Below, in pieces: positions 27,640-35,738 of a DNA stretch of 64,000 nt. Position 1 is the stretch's first letter; each line of letters opens with the position of its first letter. The position numbers were made by a program, and so were the translations under genes. The stretch is taken from assembly GCA_045576735.1 (NCBI GenBank), contig JAZNGZ010000062.1, positions 27,306 through 91,305 of the forward strand, written 5' to 3'. The notes under the pieces are model-generated. The model was not told where the DNA came from. It saw only the letters and a list, made by a program, of their open reading frames with translations, and did not search any database. The stretch comes from RGIG4079 sp045576735 (lineage in GTDB: Bacteria > Bacteroidota > Bacteroidia > Bacteroidales > Muribaculaceae).

Positions 27640-28668
27640 ATGTTTTTGACGAAATTAAATATTAAGTTATTGTTGGTGTTGTTATTAGCCCTATCAACCC
27701 TAACTATATATGCTGATGTTAATTTTAGCGCTAAATTAGACTCCTCAACATTGTTGATGGGTAATCAAACTCTAATTCACCTTGAAATACAACAAGATGC
27801 ATCTCAAAGAGGGCAAGTAATTGATGAGCCCAATGTTGCATCTGATGGTGTCGTTGAAATAACAAAAGGTGTTGAATTTGGTGGTGTTGTTCGTAATGAT
27901 ACTATTTCATTAGATGCAGGACGTAAACAAATTAATCGTGATTATGTTATTCAATCTTTTGACCCGGGTGTTTACACTATTCCTCCGTTTAGATATGTAA
28001 TAGGTGTTGATACATTTAAGTCTAAATCATTAACTCTTACCGTTGTACCAGTGAAATTAGATTCTGCTGATTTGGCGACTGACACAATAAAAACATTTGC
28101 AGAGATTGAACGTGTTGAGTTAGAATTGTCTGATCGTATTCCTGATACAGTAAAAAATTATTGGTATTTATGGCTTATATTTATAATTATTGCACTTGGT
28201 CTTATTTGGTTGTTGTTTAAATATCGGTCAAAAGGAAAAACAATTTTTGTCATAAAGAAAGTTTTGCCACCATATGAATTAGCAAAACAAAAATTAGATA
28301 AACTTAAATTAAATGGGTTGTGTAAAGCTGGACATGAAAAAGATTATTATACCGAATTAACTGATATTTTACGTGAATACTTGGCTGGTAGATATAAAAT
28401 TAATGCACAAGAAATGACAACATCGCAAATTATTGAAGCAATTAAAGAAAATCATGAAATAGCTGTAATTAATATTGATTTAGGTTTTGTCCTTCAAGTT
28501 GCTGATTTTGTTAAGTTTGCAAAAGTTCTACCTAGTGACGAAGAAAATATTAAATCATATGAAACTGTAGTTGATTTTGTAGAAACAACGAAGCCCAAAG
28601 ATAGGAAAGAGGAAGCTTCTAAGAACTCAACACAATCTAAGTCTAAAACTGTAATAGCAAATAAATGA
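27640..28668 (+). CDS. Membrane protein of the bat operon, BatD-like beta domain with cytoplasmic helical tail
   Basis: 342 residues: signal sequence (1-25), an extracytoplasmic beta domain with the BatD-like DFxVQSFDPGVYTIPP pattern (IQSFDPGVYTIPPF), one membrane helix (WLIFIIIALGLIWLLF, about 178-193), and a cytoplasmic helical tail with YYTELTDILREYLAGRYKI. It resembles a shortened BatD plus DUF4381-like tail. It occupies the usual place between DUF58 and batA, overlapping batA by four bases. Confidence 0.72.
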   Translation: MFLTKLNIKLLLVLLLALSTLTIYADVNFSAKLDSSTLLMGNQTLIHLEIQQDASQRGQVIDEPNVASDGVVEITKGVEFGGVVRNDTISLDAGRKQINRDYVIQSFDPGVYTIPPFRYVIGVDTFKSKSLTLTVVPVKLDSADLATDTIKTFAEIERVELELSDRIPDTVKNYWYLWLIFIIIALGLIWLLFKYRSKGKTIFVIKKVLPPYELAKQKLDKLKLNGLCKAGHEKDYYTELTDILREYLAGRYKINAQEMTTSQIIEAIKENHEIAVINIDLGFVLQVADFVKFAKVLPSDEENIKSYETVVDFVETTKPKDRKEEASKNSTQSKSKTVIANK

Positions 28669-29651
28669 TGCACTTAGCTCATCCCGAATATTTATGGTTT
28701 TTTCTAATATATATACCTATTATAGCATGGTATATATATAAAATTAATAGTTCTCACTCTGAAATGGGAGTGTCGAGTATTGTTCCTTTTGAAAAAACAA
28801 AAAAATCTTTTAAAGAATATTTTCGACATATATTATTTGTCCTTAGATTAATGACTATTGGATGTTTAATTATTATATCATGTCGTCCACAAAAAATAGA
28901 TAATAAAAAAACAATTGAGGGGATTGATATTGTTATAGCAATGGATGTGTCAACGAGTATGTTAGCAAAGGATTTTACTCCAAATCGCTTTGAAGCAGCA
29001 AAAAAAGTTGCATCTAAATTTGTTGCATCTAGAACATCTGATAATATGGGATTAGTTATTTTTGCAGGTGAAGGATTTACTGCAGTTCCAATGACAACAG
29101 ACGTTGCAATGATTGCCTCTCAAATTGGAGATATTCAAATTGGATTACTAGAAGATGGAACTGCTATAGGTGATGGATTGTCAATGGCAATAAATCGCAT
29201 GAAAAATAGTGCCGCTAAATCTAAAGTAATAATATTGTTGACCGATGGCACTAATAATTCGGGGCTTGTATCTCCTATCAATGCTGCAGAAATAGCAAAG
29301 GAATATGGAATTAAAGTTTATTCTATTGGTGTAGGGACTAATGGTAATGCTCAAGTTCCCGTTAGCATAGATCCTTTTGGAAATATCCATTATGCGATGC
29401 AACCTGTTGTTATTGATGATGAAACATTGGAAAAAATATCAACAATGACAGATGGTAAGTATTATAGAGCAACGGATAATAGTGTATTAAAACAAATTTT
29501 TGATGATATAGATAAATTAGAAAAAACTAAAATTGATGCACAAAATTTTCTTCATACTGAAGATGATATTATGCTTTGGGCTTGGATTGCTCTTCTTTTA
29601 ATATTTACGGAAGTAATATTGAGATTTACACTTTTACGTTCAATACCTTAA
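28665..29651 (+). CDS. batA: VWA-domain membrane protein BatA
   Basis: 328 residues: N-terminal membrane helices (about 8-26 and 57-75), a VWA domain with the MIDAS motif AMDVSTSMLAKDF (Asp-x-Ser-x-Ser) near residue 94 and Thr-containing loop in VPMTTDVAMI, and a C-terminal membrane helix (LWAWIALLLIFTEVIL). It corresponds to the first VWA protein of the Bacteroides aerotolerance operon. The two VWA proteins in tandem (this and batB) are separated by nine bases. Confidence 0.88.
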   Translation: MMHLAHPEYLWFFLIYIPIIAWYIYKINSSHSEMGVSSIVPFEKTKKSFKEYFRHILFVLRLMTIGCLIIISCRPQKIDNKKTIEGIDIVIAMDVSTSMLAKDFTPNRFEAAKKVASKFVASRTSDNMGLVIFAGEGFTAVPMTTDVAMIASQIGDIQIGLLEDGTAIGDGLSMAINRMKNSAAKSKVIILLTDGTNNSGLVSPINAAEIAKEYGIKVYSIGVGTNGNAQVPVSIDPFGNIHYAMQPVVIDDETLEKISTMTDGKYYRATDNSVLKQIFDDIDKLEKTKIDAQNFLHTEDDIMLWAWIALLLIFTEVILRFTLLRSIP

Positions 29652-29660
29652 TTTATTTTT

Positions 29661-30695
29661 ATGATAGAATTTGCTAATATACATAATATTTATTTGGTAG
29701 TTTTACTGCCTATATTAATCCTATTATATTGGTGGTCAAGAAAATCATATTCTTCACGCCTAAGAAAGTTTGGACAGATTAAAGTGTTACAACATTTAAT
29801 GCCCGATAGTTCGAAGTATGTCCCAACTATTAAATTTAGTCTTTTACTAGTCTCTCTTTCATTGATTATAATTATATTATGTAGGCCATGCATAGATAAA
29901 AAAGAAGAAACAACAACCGGTTCGGGAAATGAAGTTTTTATTGTTCTTGATGTCTCAAATTCTATGTTGGCATCATCTTCAGATGATCCTAATGGAACCC
30001 CTCGGCTTGTAAAGGCAAAAATGTTGTTAGAGCGGTTGATTAACACATTAAAAAATGATAGAGTAGGTATGATTGTTTTTGCCGGTAACGCCTATTTACA
30101 ATTACCAATGACATCTGATCATTTGTCTGCAAAACAATATCTTGATGTTATTTCTACAGAAATGGCTCCTACGCAAGGGACAGCTGTATCTGATGCTCTG
30201 ACGCTTGCGATGAATTCATTTACAGTTGATGATGATAAGCATAAAGCAATAATTCTTTTGACTGACTGTGAAGACCATGAAGGAGAAGCTGTTCAAGTTG
30301 CAGCAGAGGCAGCTAAACATTATATACAAATAGATGTAATTGGATTAGGAACTTCAGAAGGTGTTCCCATTCCGATTAATAAAAATAATAATGAGTTCTT
30401 CAAAGATTTTAATGGTGAAATCGTTAAAACATCTCTAAACGAGCAACTTGCAAAGGATATTGCTTCGGCAGGTGAAGGAATCTACGTAAATGGTAATTCC
30501 TCTTCAGCATTATCTGATATTACCTCTCAATTAAACAATTTGTCTAAATCACAGTTGAAAATGATTAAATATAATGCGTCATCCGAATTATTTCCTATAT
30601 TCGTCACTATAGCACTATTTTTGCTAATTTTAGATGTATTTATATTGGATAAAAAAATAGGTTGGTTACGGAATATTAAATTTTTCTCAAAATAA
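29661..30695 (+). CDS. batB: VWA-domain membrane protein BatB
   Basis: 344 residues, same plan as the neighbouring BatA: two N-terminal hydrophobic segments, VWA domain with VLDVSNSMLASS (MIDAS Asp-x-Ser-x-Ser) and LPMTSDHLSAK, and a C-terminal membrane helix (LFPIFVTIALFLLILDVFIL). The AIILLTDCEDHEG segment carries the third MIDAS aspartate. A paralogue of BatA; together they probably form a membrane complex controlled by the MoxR ATPase. Confidence 0.88.
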   Translation: MIEFANIHNIYLVVLLPILILLYWWSRKSYSSRLRKFGQIKVLQHLMPDSSKYVPTIKFSLLLVSLSLIIIILCRPCIDKKEETTTGSGNEVFIVLDVSNSMLASSSDDPNGTPRLVKAKMLLERLINTLKNDRVGMIVFAGNAYLQLPMTSDHLSAKQYLDVISTEMAPTQGTAVSDALTLAMNSFTVDDDKHKAIILLTDCEDHEGEAVQVAAEAAKHYIQIDVIGLGTSEGVPIPINKNNNEFFKDFNGEIVKTSLNEQLAKDIASAGEGIYVNGNSSSALSDITSQLNNLSKSQLKMIKYNASSELFPIFVTIALFLLILDVFILDKKIGWLRNIKFFSK

Positions 30696-30700
30696 CTTAT

Positions 30701-31462
30701 ATGAAATTTTATTATCTATTATTTATAATTTTCTTTTTTGGATTAACTGCATATCCCTCAAATAATTCTAAGAAATTAATTTATGACGGGAACGAAGAAT
30801 ATGATAATTCAAATTACATTGAAGCAATTAATAAATATACTGAGGCGCTAAATTTAGAACCTTCGTCAGAAATTGCTCAATTTAATCTAGCAACTGCATT
30901 AGTTGTATTGGGGACTGAAACTAATGATACCGTTAAGATTAATCTAGCTGAAGATAAATTTCAAAGTTTAGTTCGCTCAAATTCAAAGTCAATTTCTAAA
31001 AAGTCAAATTTTGATTTGGGTAATATTGCATATAATAAACGTGATTATCAGTCTAGCATAGAATATTACAAAAAGGTTTTACGTATAGATCCTTCTGATG
31101 ATTTGGCTCGTAAGTATTTAAGAATGGCTCAACTTAAACTTAAATCAAATCAAAGTGAAAAAAATAAAGATGACAAGAAAGAAAATGATGAAAAACAACA
31201 AGAAAATAAAGATGACAATAACGAAAATAAAGAAAAGCAACAAAATGATAACAATCAACATGATAAATCGGATAAGCAAGACCAACAGCAACAAAATGAG
31301 AGTCAGCAACAATCAACCCCCAATCAATTAAACTCAGAAAATCTATTGAAATCAATTGAAGAAAAAGAGCAGCAAACTCTTATGAAATTAAATGAACGTA
31401 AAAATGAGGCTATTAGACGAGAGCATGAAGCTGGACGAGCTAACACAGATAAACCGTGGTAG
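30701..31462 (+). CDS. batC: TPR protein BatC
   Basis: 253 residues: signal peptide (1-18), then TPR repeats (YIEAINKYTEALNLEPSSE and YQSSIEYYKKVLRIDPSDD), then a low-complexity Lys/Asn/Gln/Asp-rich stretch (about residues 148-205) and a short helical tail with KSIEEKEQQTLMKLNERKNE. The order TPR plus charged tail matches BatC. Placed between batB and batD with spacers of five and three bases. Confidence 0.85.
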   Translation: MKFYYLLFIIFFFGLTAYPSNNSKKLIYDGNEEYDNSNYIEAINKYTEALNLEPSSEIAQFNLATALVVLGTETNDTVKINLAEDKFQSLVRSNSKSISKKSNFDLGNIAYNKRDYQSSIEYYKKVLRIDPSDDLARKYLRMAQLKLKSNQSEKNKDDKKENDEKQQENKDDNNENKEKQQNDNNQHDKSDKQDQQQQNESQQQSTPNQLNSENLLKSIEEKEQQTLMKLNERKNEAIRREHEAGRANTDKPW

Positions 31463-31465
31463 AAT

Positions 31466-33250
31466 ATGAAAATTGATAAACGACTATATATACTATTATT
31501 ATGTGCGCTGAGTTTTTTTATAGCTAATGCTGCTGTGACATTTAAAGCTCAGCAGCCAGGCACTATTATAGAAGGCGATAGGTTTCAAATTACCTTTACT
31601 CTTGAAGGTGCTCAAGGAGAAAATTTTAATGGACCTCAGTTGAATAATTGTGAGCTTTTATCGGACCATAATGTTTCTTCATCTACATCGGTGACTATAA
31701 TTAATGGGAAACGAACTGATTCATATCGTTATGATTATATTTGTGTATATCACGCAAAAAATGCTGGAAAAGTAAATGTTCCATCAGTGTCAATAACTGT
31801 TAATGGTAAACAATACAAATCTCAGCCATTTTCGTTTGAAATACATAAAAATACAGGCGCTCCTAATCAACATATTAATCAAAACACACAATCATATGAT
31901 GAAATAGATGCCTCTCCTAAATCCATTTCTGAAGCAAAATCAAAAACATTCATGAAAGTCATCTTATCAAAAAATAGTGTTTATGAACAAGAGCCAATTG
32001 AGTGTAAATTTAAATTATATACCCAAAATAAAGTTCAAGGGGTCTCTCCTGCTACATTGACTCTTAATGATTTTTTAATTGAAGAACTTCCTATTAAATT
32101 AGATAAGGTTGATGTTGAGGAGTTTAATGGACAAAGATATAATACAGTAGAATTAAAGCGCTTAATCTTATATCCTCAGAAAAGCGGTTCTCTTAAAATA
32201 GAAACGGGTGATTATACTGCAACAGTTACTATCCCTCAAGTAGTAAATATGATGGGGATGCAATATATACAACATCAACCCTTTCCAATTAAAATCTCTG
32301 ATGATATATCGTTAGAGGTATTACCACTCCCCTCGCCTCGTCCGACAAATTTTAGCGGAGCTGTTGGGAACTTTAGCATAAATTCAAATGTTTCATCCTC
32401 ATCATTAAGGACAAATGAAACTGCTACATATGCTTTTACCATTATAGGAAGCGGAAATATTAAATATATAAAAGAACCTTCGATTAAATTTCCAAGTGAA
32501 TTTGAATTATATGCTCCCAAATCTAATGCAGATGTAGAGTGTATTAATGGACAAATAGAAGGAACAGTTACGTTTGATTATTCTTTTATGCCATTAAGTG
32601 TGGGTAAATATCAAATTCCTGCTCATGAATTCATTTATTTCGACCCTGATAAAAAAGAATATATTACATTAACAACTTCGCCAACTAATATAATTGTTAA
32701 TAAAGGAGTTGCGTCTGTATCAAATGATGATGCTAAAAAAAGAAATGACATTAATGATTTAAAATTAGGAGATAAAGGCTTATCCAAAAATCCTTCTATT
32801 ATAGTATGTACATTATGGTATTGGCTTATATATGTTTTTATAATAGTAATATTTATAAGCTTCTTATTATTTATTAAAAAGAAACCTAATCAAAAATCTA
32901 ATATGAAATTGGCAAAAGCTAATAAAATTGCAATGAAAAGGCTTAAGTTAGCTAATGAATATATGTTGTCAAATAAAGAACAACAATTTTATGAAGAAAT
33001 AATAAATGCCCTATGGGGATATTTAAGTGATAAGTTAGCAATACCTACTTCTCAATTAATACGTGATAATATTAAGTCAGAACTGTCAAAATATGGAGCA
33101 GATGAATCTTTATGTGAGGAGGTTATAGATATTCTTAATCTGTGCGATATGGCTATATATGCTCCTCAATCTGCGACTGTGCAAACTAAAGTAGTATATA
33201 ATAGAACGATTGATATTATAAATAAAATTGAATCAATTAAACGTAAATAG
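31466..33250 (+). CDS. batD: BatD, oxygen-tolerance-type membrane protein
   Basis: 594 residues. Signal peptide (1-22), long extracytoplasmic beta-rich region starting with FKAQQPGTIIEGDRFQITFT, the BatD-type segment FSINSNVSSSSLRTNETATY, then one membrane helix around 445-470 (LIYVFIIVIFISFLLFI) and a helical cytoplasmic tail. Matches the BatD/aerotolerance family in length and plan. It sits between batC and batE. Confidence 0.88.
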   Translation: MKIDKRLYILLLCALSFFIANAAVTFKAQQPGTIIEGDRFQITFTLEGAQGENFNGPQLNNCELLSDHNVSSSTSVTIINGKRTDSYRYDYICVYHAKNAGKVNVPSVSITVNGKQYKSQPFSFEIHKNTGAPNQHINQNTQSYDEIDASPKSISEAKSKTFMKVILSKNSVYEQEPIECKFKLYTQNKVQGVSPATLTLNDFLIEELPIKLDKVDVEEFNGQRYNTVELKRLILYPQKSGSLKIETGDYTATVTIPQVVNMMGMQYIQHQPFPIKISDDISLEVLPLPSPRPTNFSGAVGNFSINSNVSSSSLRTNETATYAFTIIGSGNIKYIKEPSIKFPSEFELYAPKSNADVECINGQIEGTVTFDYSFMPLSVGKYQIPAHEFIYFDPDKKEYITLTTSPTNIIVNKGVASVSNDDAKKRNDINDLKLGDKGLSKNPSIIVCTLWYWLIYVFIIVIFISFLLFIKKKPNQKSNMKLAKANKIAMKRLKLANEYMLSNKEQQFYEEIINALWGYLSDKLAIPTSQLIRDNIKSELSKYGADESLCEEVIDILNLCDMAIYAPQSATVQTKVVYNRTIDIINKIESIKRK

Positions 33251-33259
33251 TATTTTATA

Positions 33260-34036
33260 ATGAAAAAAATAATAATATTATATATCTTCTCTTTGATTTC
33301 TATTGTTGGAGTTTATAGTCAATCGTTGGTAGAACAAGGAGATTCGGCATATCTAAAAAAAGAGTATCACTTTGCTGTAAAATATTATGAAGATGCCATT
33401 GCTAAAGATGGTGTTTCAGCTGAGTTATATTATAATTTAGGTAATGCTTACTATAAATCAAATAATCTTGCTAAAGCAATACTTAATTACGAACGAGCTT
33501 TAAAACTTAAAGCGAATTACACTGATGCCAAAGAGAATTTAGATTTTATAAGGACGAAAATTGGAGCGAATAATGTTTCTAATAGTTCCTCATCTAGTGT
33601 TTCTTTTGATTTTATAATCAATTTGATGAGTGCTAATGGTTGGGGATGGTTGGCATTATCGTTATTTATTCTGGCCATCATTTTATATGGAATATACTTC
33701 TATTTTAAAGAAATTAGAATTCGAAAAATTGGATTCTTTGGTGGTGGTGCTATATCATTGTTGTTTGTCGGCACTATCATTATTGCGATTATTAGCGCAA
33801 ATCGTTCTCTAAGCACAAACAAAGCAATTATTATGGTTGATAATACAATCTTAAGTACAAAACCACATACTCCTTCTAACCAATCAGAGGAATTAGGAGT
33901 AATTAATCCTGGAGAGAAGGTTATAATAGTAGATTCTATAACAACTCCTAATGATTCCTTAACAAATTTATGGTACAATATTAAATATAATTCCTCAAAT
34001 GCATGGGTGAGGTCAAATAACCTTGAAAAGATTTAA
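33260..34036 (+). CDS. batE: BatE, TPR and SH3-like membrane protein
   Basis: 258 residues: signal peptide (1-20), two TPR repeats (EYHFAVKYYEDAIAKDG and NLAKAILNYERALKLKANY), two membrane helices (GWLALSLFILAIILYGIYFY; AISLLFVGTIIIAIISA), and a C-terminal SH3-like segment (GEKVIIVDSI, LWYNIKYNSSNAWVRSNNL). Last gene of the operon; an AT-rich hairpin follows. Confidence 0.87.
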   Translation: MKKIIILYIFSLISIVGVYSQSLVEQGDSAYLKKEYHFAVKYYEDAIAKDGVSAELYYNLGNAYYKSNNLAKAILNYERALKLKANYTDAKENLDFIRTKIGANNVSNSSSSSVSFDFIINLMSANGWGWLALSLFILAIILYGIYFYFKEIRIRKIGFFGGGAISLLFVGTIIIAIISANRSLSTNKAIIMVDNTILSTKPHTPSNQSEELGVINPGEKVIIVDSITTPNDSLTNLWYNIKYNSSNAWVRSNNLEKI

Positions 34037-34078
34037 TTATTCATGAGTTTGTTAAATATTTGACTTTCTGATGAGTTT

Positions 34079-34100
34079 AATGTTAATATTGTAACATTTT
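34079..34100 (+). terminator. Possible terminator of the bat operon
   Basis: A 7-bp perfect stem (AATGTTA with TAACATT), a 6-base loop and a run of four T overlapping the end of the stem. It is AT-rich and therefore weak. Confidence 0.4.
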
Positions 34101-34142
34101 GCTATATATGTTGTAAAACACATTGCATTTTTTATTAAAAAA

Positions 34143-34174
34143 TTTGGCTATTTCAAAATATAGCGCTAAATTTA
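34143..34174 (+). promoter_or_regulatory. Promoter of the small HTH gene and the stress-protein gene
   Basis: TTTG at 34143-34146, 20 bases, TAAATTTA at 34167-34174 (one mismatch to TAnnTTTG). The ATG at 34227 is 53 bases downstream. Confidence 0.45.
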
Positions 34175-34226
34175 TCACGACATAAAACAAATAAATGAAT
34201 TATTAACATTAAAATTTAATATCATT

Positions 34227-34484
34227 ATGACTAAAACAATTTCATTTAACGATCTTCGTCGCATCAAAGACAGTTTACCCGATGGTTCAATCCACAAAAT
34301 TGCTGACAAATTAAACTTAACCGTACAAACTGTTAGAAATTATTTTGGTGGTACTAACTACGAATTTGGTAAAAATTGTGGTGTGCATATTGAACCCGGG
34401 CCCAATGGAGGTATAGTTGTCCTTGATGACACAACAATATATGACATGGCAATTGAAATTTTGCAAGAGCAAGAAAAAGAATAA
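34227..34484 (+). CDS. Small HTH DNA-binding protein
   Basis: 85 residues. The N-terminal half shows a helix-turn-helix (GSIHKIADKLNLTVQTVRNY), followed by a Gly-rich basic turn (FGGTNYEFGKNCG), a short beta segment (HIEPGPNGGIVVLDD) and a C-terminal acidic helix. It is a plausible DNA-binding protein; I do not recognise a named family. Only 20 bases separate it from the universal stress protein gene, with which it likely shares a transcript. Confidence 0.7.
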   Translation: MTKTISFNDLRRIKDSLPDGSIHKIADKLNLTVQTVRNYFGGTNYEFGKNCGVHIEPGPNGGIVVLDDTTIYDMAIEILQEQEKE

Positions 34485-34504
34485 TAAAAAACGGTTCTTG
34501 AAAA

Positions 34505-35614
34505 ATGAACGTTGACCGTATGATAACATTAGCCATTCATACCTATGAAAAGGCTGTTGCGCTTAAAATGACACTTGAAGGCGAAGGTGTTTCTGCGGTT
34601 ATAAGTAATGTTAATTTGTCAAATCCGGCAATATCATCAGGTGTAAGGGTTCGAATCTATGAAAAAGATTTACCATTGGCATTGCGTATTGTAGAAAACC
34701 CTGAAATTTTTAGTTCTTCAGAGGGCTCTCAGTTGTCAAAGCCATCAATATTAGTACCTGTTGATTTTTCTGACTATTCATATAGGGCATGCTTAATTGC
34801 ATTTAGTTTGGCTAAATTACATAAAGCAAAGATTTCATTAATTCATTCTTATATTTATGCTCATACCATCGATAAATTTAGGCAGATGGGGAGCCAAGAT
34901 ATTTCGATTAAGGAGTTGAATGAAAAGATTGAGAAGAATGCTTATGACGAAATGTCTCATTTTTCAGATAAAATTAAAGAGCAAATTAAACTAGGTGTTA
35001 TTCCGGCAGTAAAATTTGATACTTCTATTGTAGAAGGAGTGCCGGAAGATTCTATTGGAGAAAAAGCAAAATCGCTTAAGCCTCAAATTATAGTAATGGG
35101 GACGCGTGGTTCGGGAAAAAAAGAAAAAGAGCTTATAGGTAGTGTTACCTGCGAAGTGTTGGATTCTTGTCATTTTCCCGTCTTTGCTGTTCCGGAATCA
35201 GCTAATATCTTTGAAATAAACGAACTGAGACACATATTATTTTTCTGCAATAACGAACATGAAGACATTGTAGCACTTGATACCCTATATAGACTTTTCC
35301 CCGATTTGTCATTAAATGTTACTATAGCAAACATACCACACAAGTCTATTACTATAATTGATTCATTCGTGTCAACCGAAAATGACTTAATTTCATATTG
35401 TAAGGAAAATTATCCAAGATTTAATTTTAATCTACGTTCGATACCTCTTGATAATATTAATGCTGAATTTGCTAATATCGAAACTTATCAGCAGATTGAT
35501 TTAATAGTAGTGCCGAATAAGAAAAAGAATGTGTTTTCTAGGTTTTTCAATCCTAGCTTGGCTCATAAGATATTGTTACATGCCGATATTCCAATGATGA
35601 CAATCCCAGTTTAA
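34505..35614 (+). CDS. Tandem universal stress protein with N-terminal DUF2007-like domain
   Basis: 369 residues. Residues 1-70 resemble a DUF2007/signal-transducing domain (TYEKAVALKMTLEGEGV, VRVRIYEKDLPLALRIV). From about 78 to 235 is a complete USP domain starting ILVPVDFSDYSYRA and ending with the nucleotide-binding pattern MGTRGSGKKEKELIGSVT. The second USP-like domain (about 240-369) has lost the glycine-rich motif (VVPNKKKNVFSRF). Cytoplasmic. A role in stress response is inferred from the fold only. Confidence 0.82.
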   Translation: MNVDRMITLAIHTYEKAVALKMTLEGEGVSAVISNVNLSNPAISSGVRVRIYEKDLPLALRIVENPEIFSSSEGSQLSKPSILVPVDFSDYSYRACLIAFSLAKLHKAKISLIHSYIYAHTIDKFRQMGSQDISIKELNEKIEKNAYDEMSHFSDKIKEQIKLGVIPAVKFDTSIVEGVPEDSIGEKAKSLKPQIIVMGTRGSGKKEKELIGSVTCEVLDSCHFPVFAVPESANIFEINELRHILFFCNNEHEDIVALDTLYRLFPDLSLNVTIANIPHKSITIIDSFVSTENDLISYCKENYPRFNFNLRSIPLDNINAEFANIETYQQIDLIVVPNKKKNVFSRFFNPSLAHKILLHADIPMMTIPV

Positions 35615-35624
35615 CCTATAAGTA

Positions 35625-35664
35625 AAATAGAGTGGCAATGAATAGAACAATTGCCACTCTATTT
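35625..35664 (+). terminator. Hairpin terminator after the universal stress protein gene
   Basis: A 15-bp perfect stem (AAATAGAGTGGCAAT with ATTGCCACTCTATTT) and a 10-base loop. Only a weak T-rich tail follows. Confidence 0.78.
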
Positions 35665-35712
35665 GTATCATTTCTTTAACATCTAATACTTTTTACTTTG
35701 GGTTATTGTCGC

Positions 35713-35720
35713 TATCTTTG
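35713..35720 (+). promoter_or_regulatory. -7 element (TATCTTTG) of uvrB-ygiQ
   Basis: Full TAnnTTTG match between the preceding terminator and the uvrB ATG at 35739. The longest frame would begin with a TTG at 35706, before this element, so that start is rejected. Confidence 0.55.
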
Positions 35721-35738
35721 TATATAAATATTTTTGAC

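Noticed and set aside
31187..31320. Lys/Asn/Gln-rich repeat-like DNA in batC
   Set aside because: Low-complexity coding sequence normal for BatC proteins, not a tandem DNA repeat of fixed unit.
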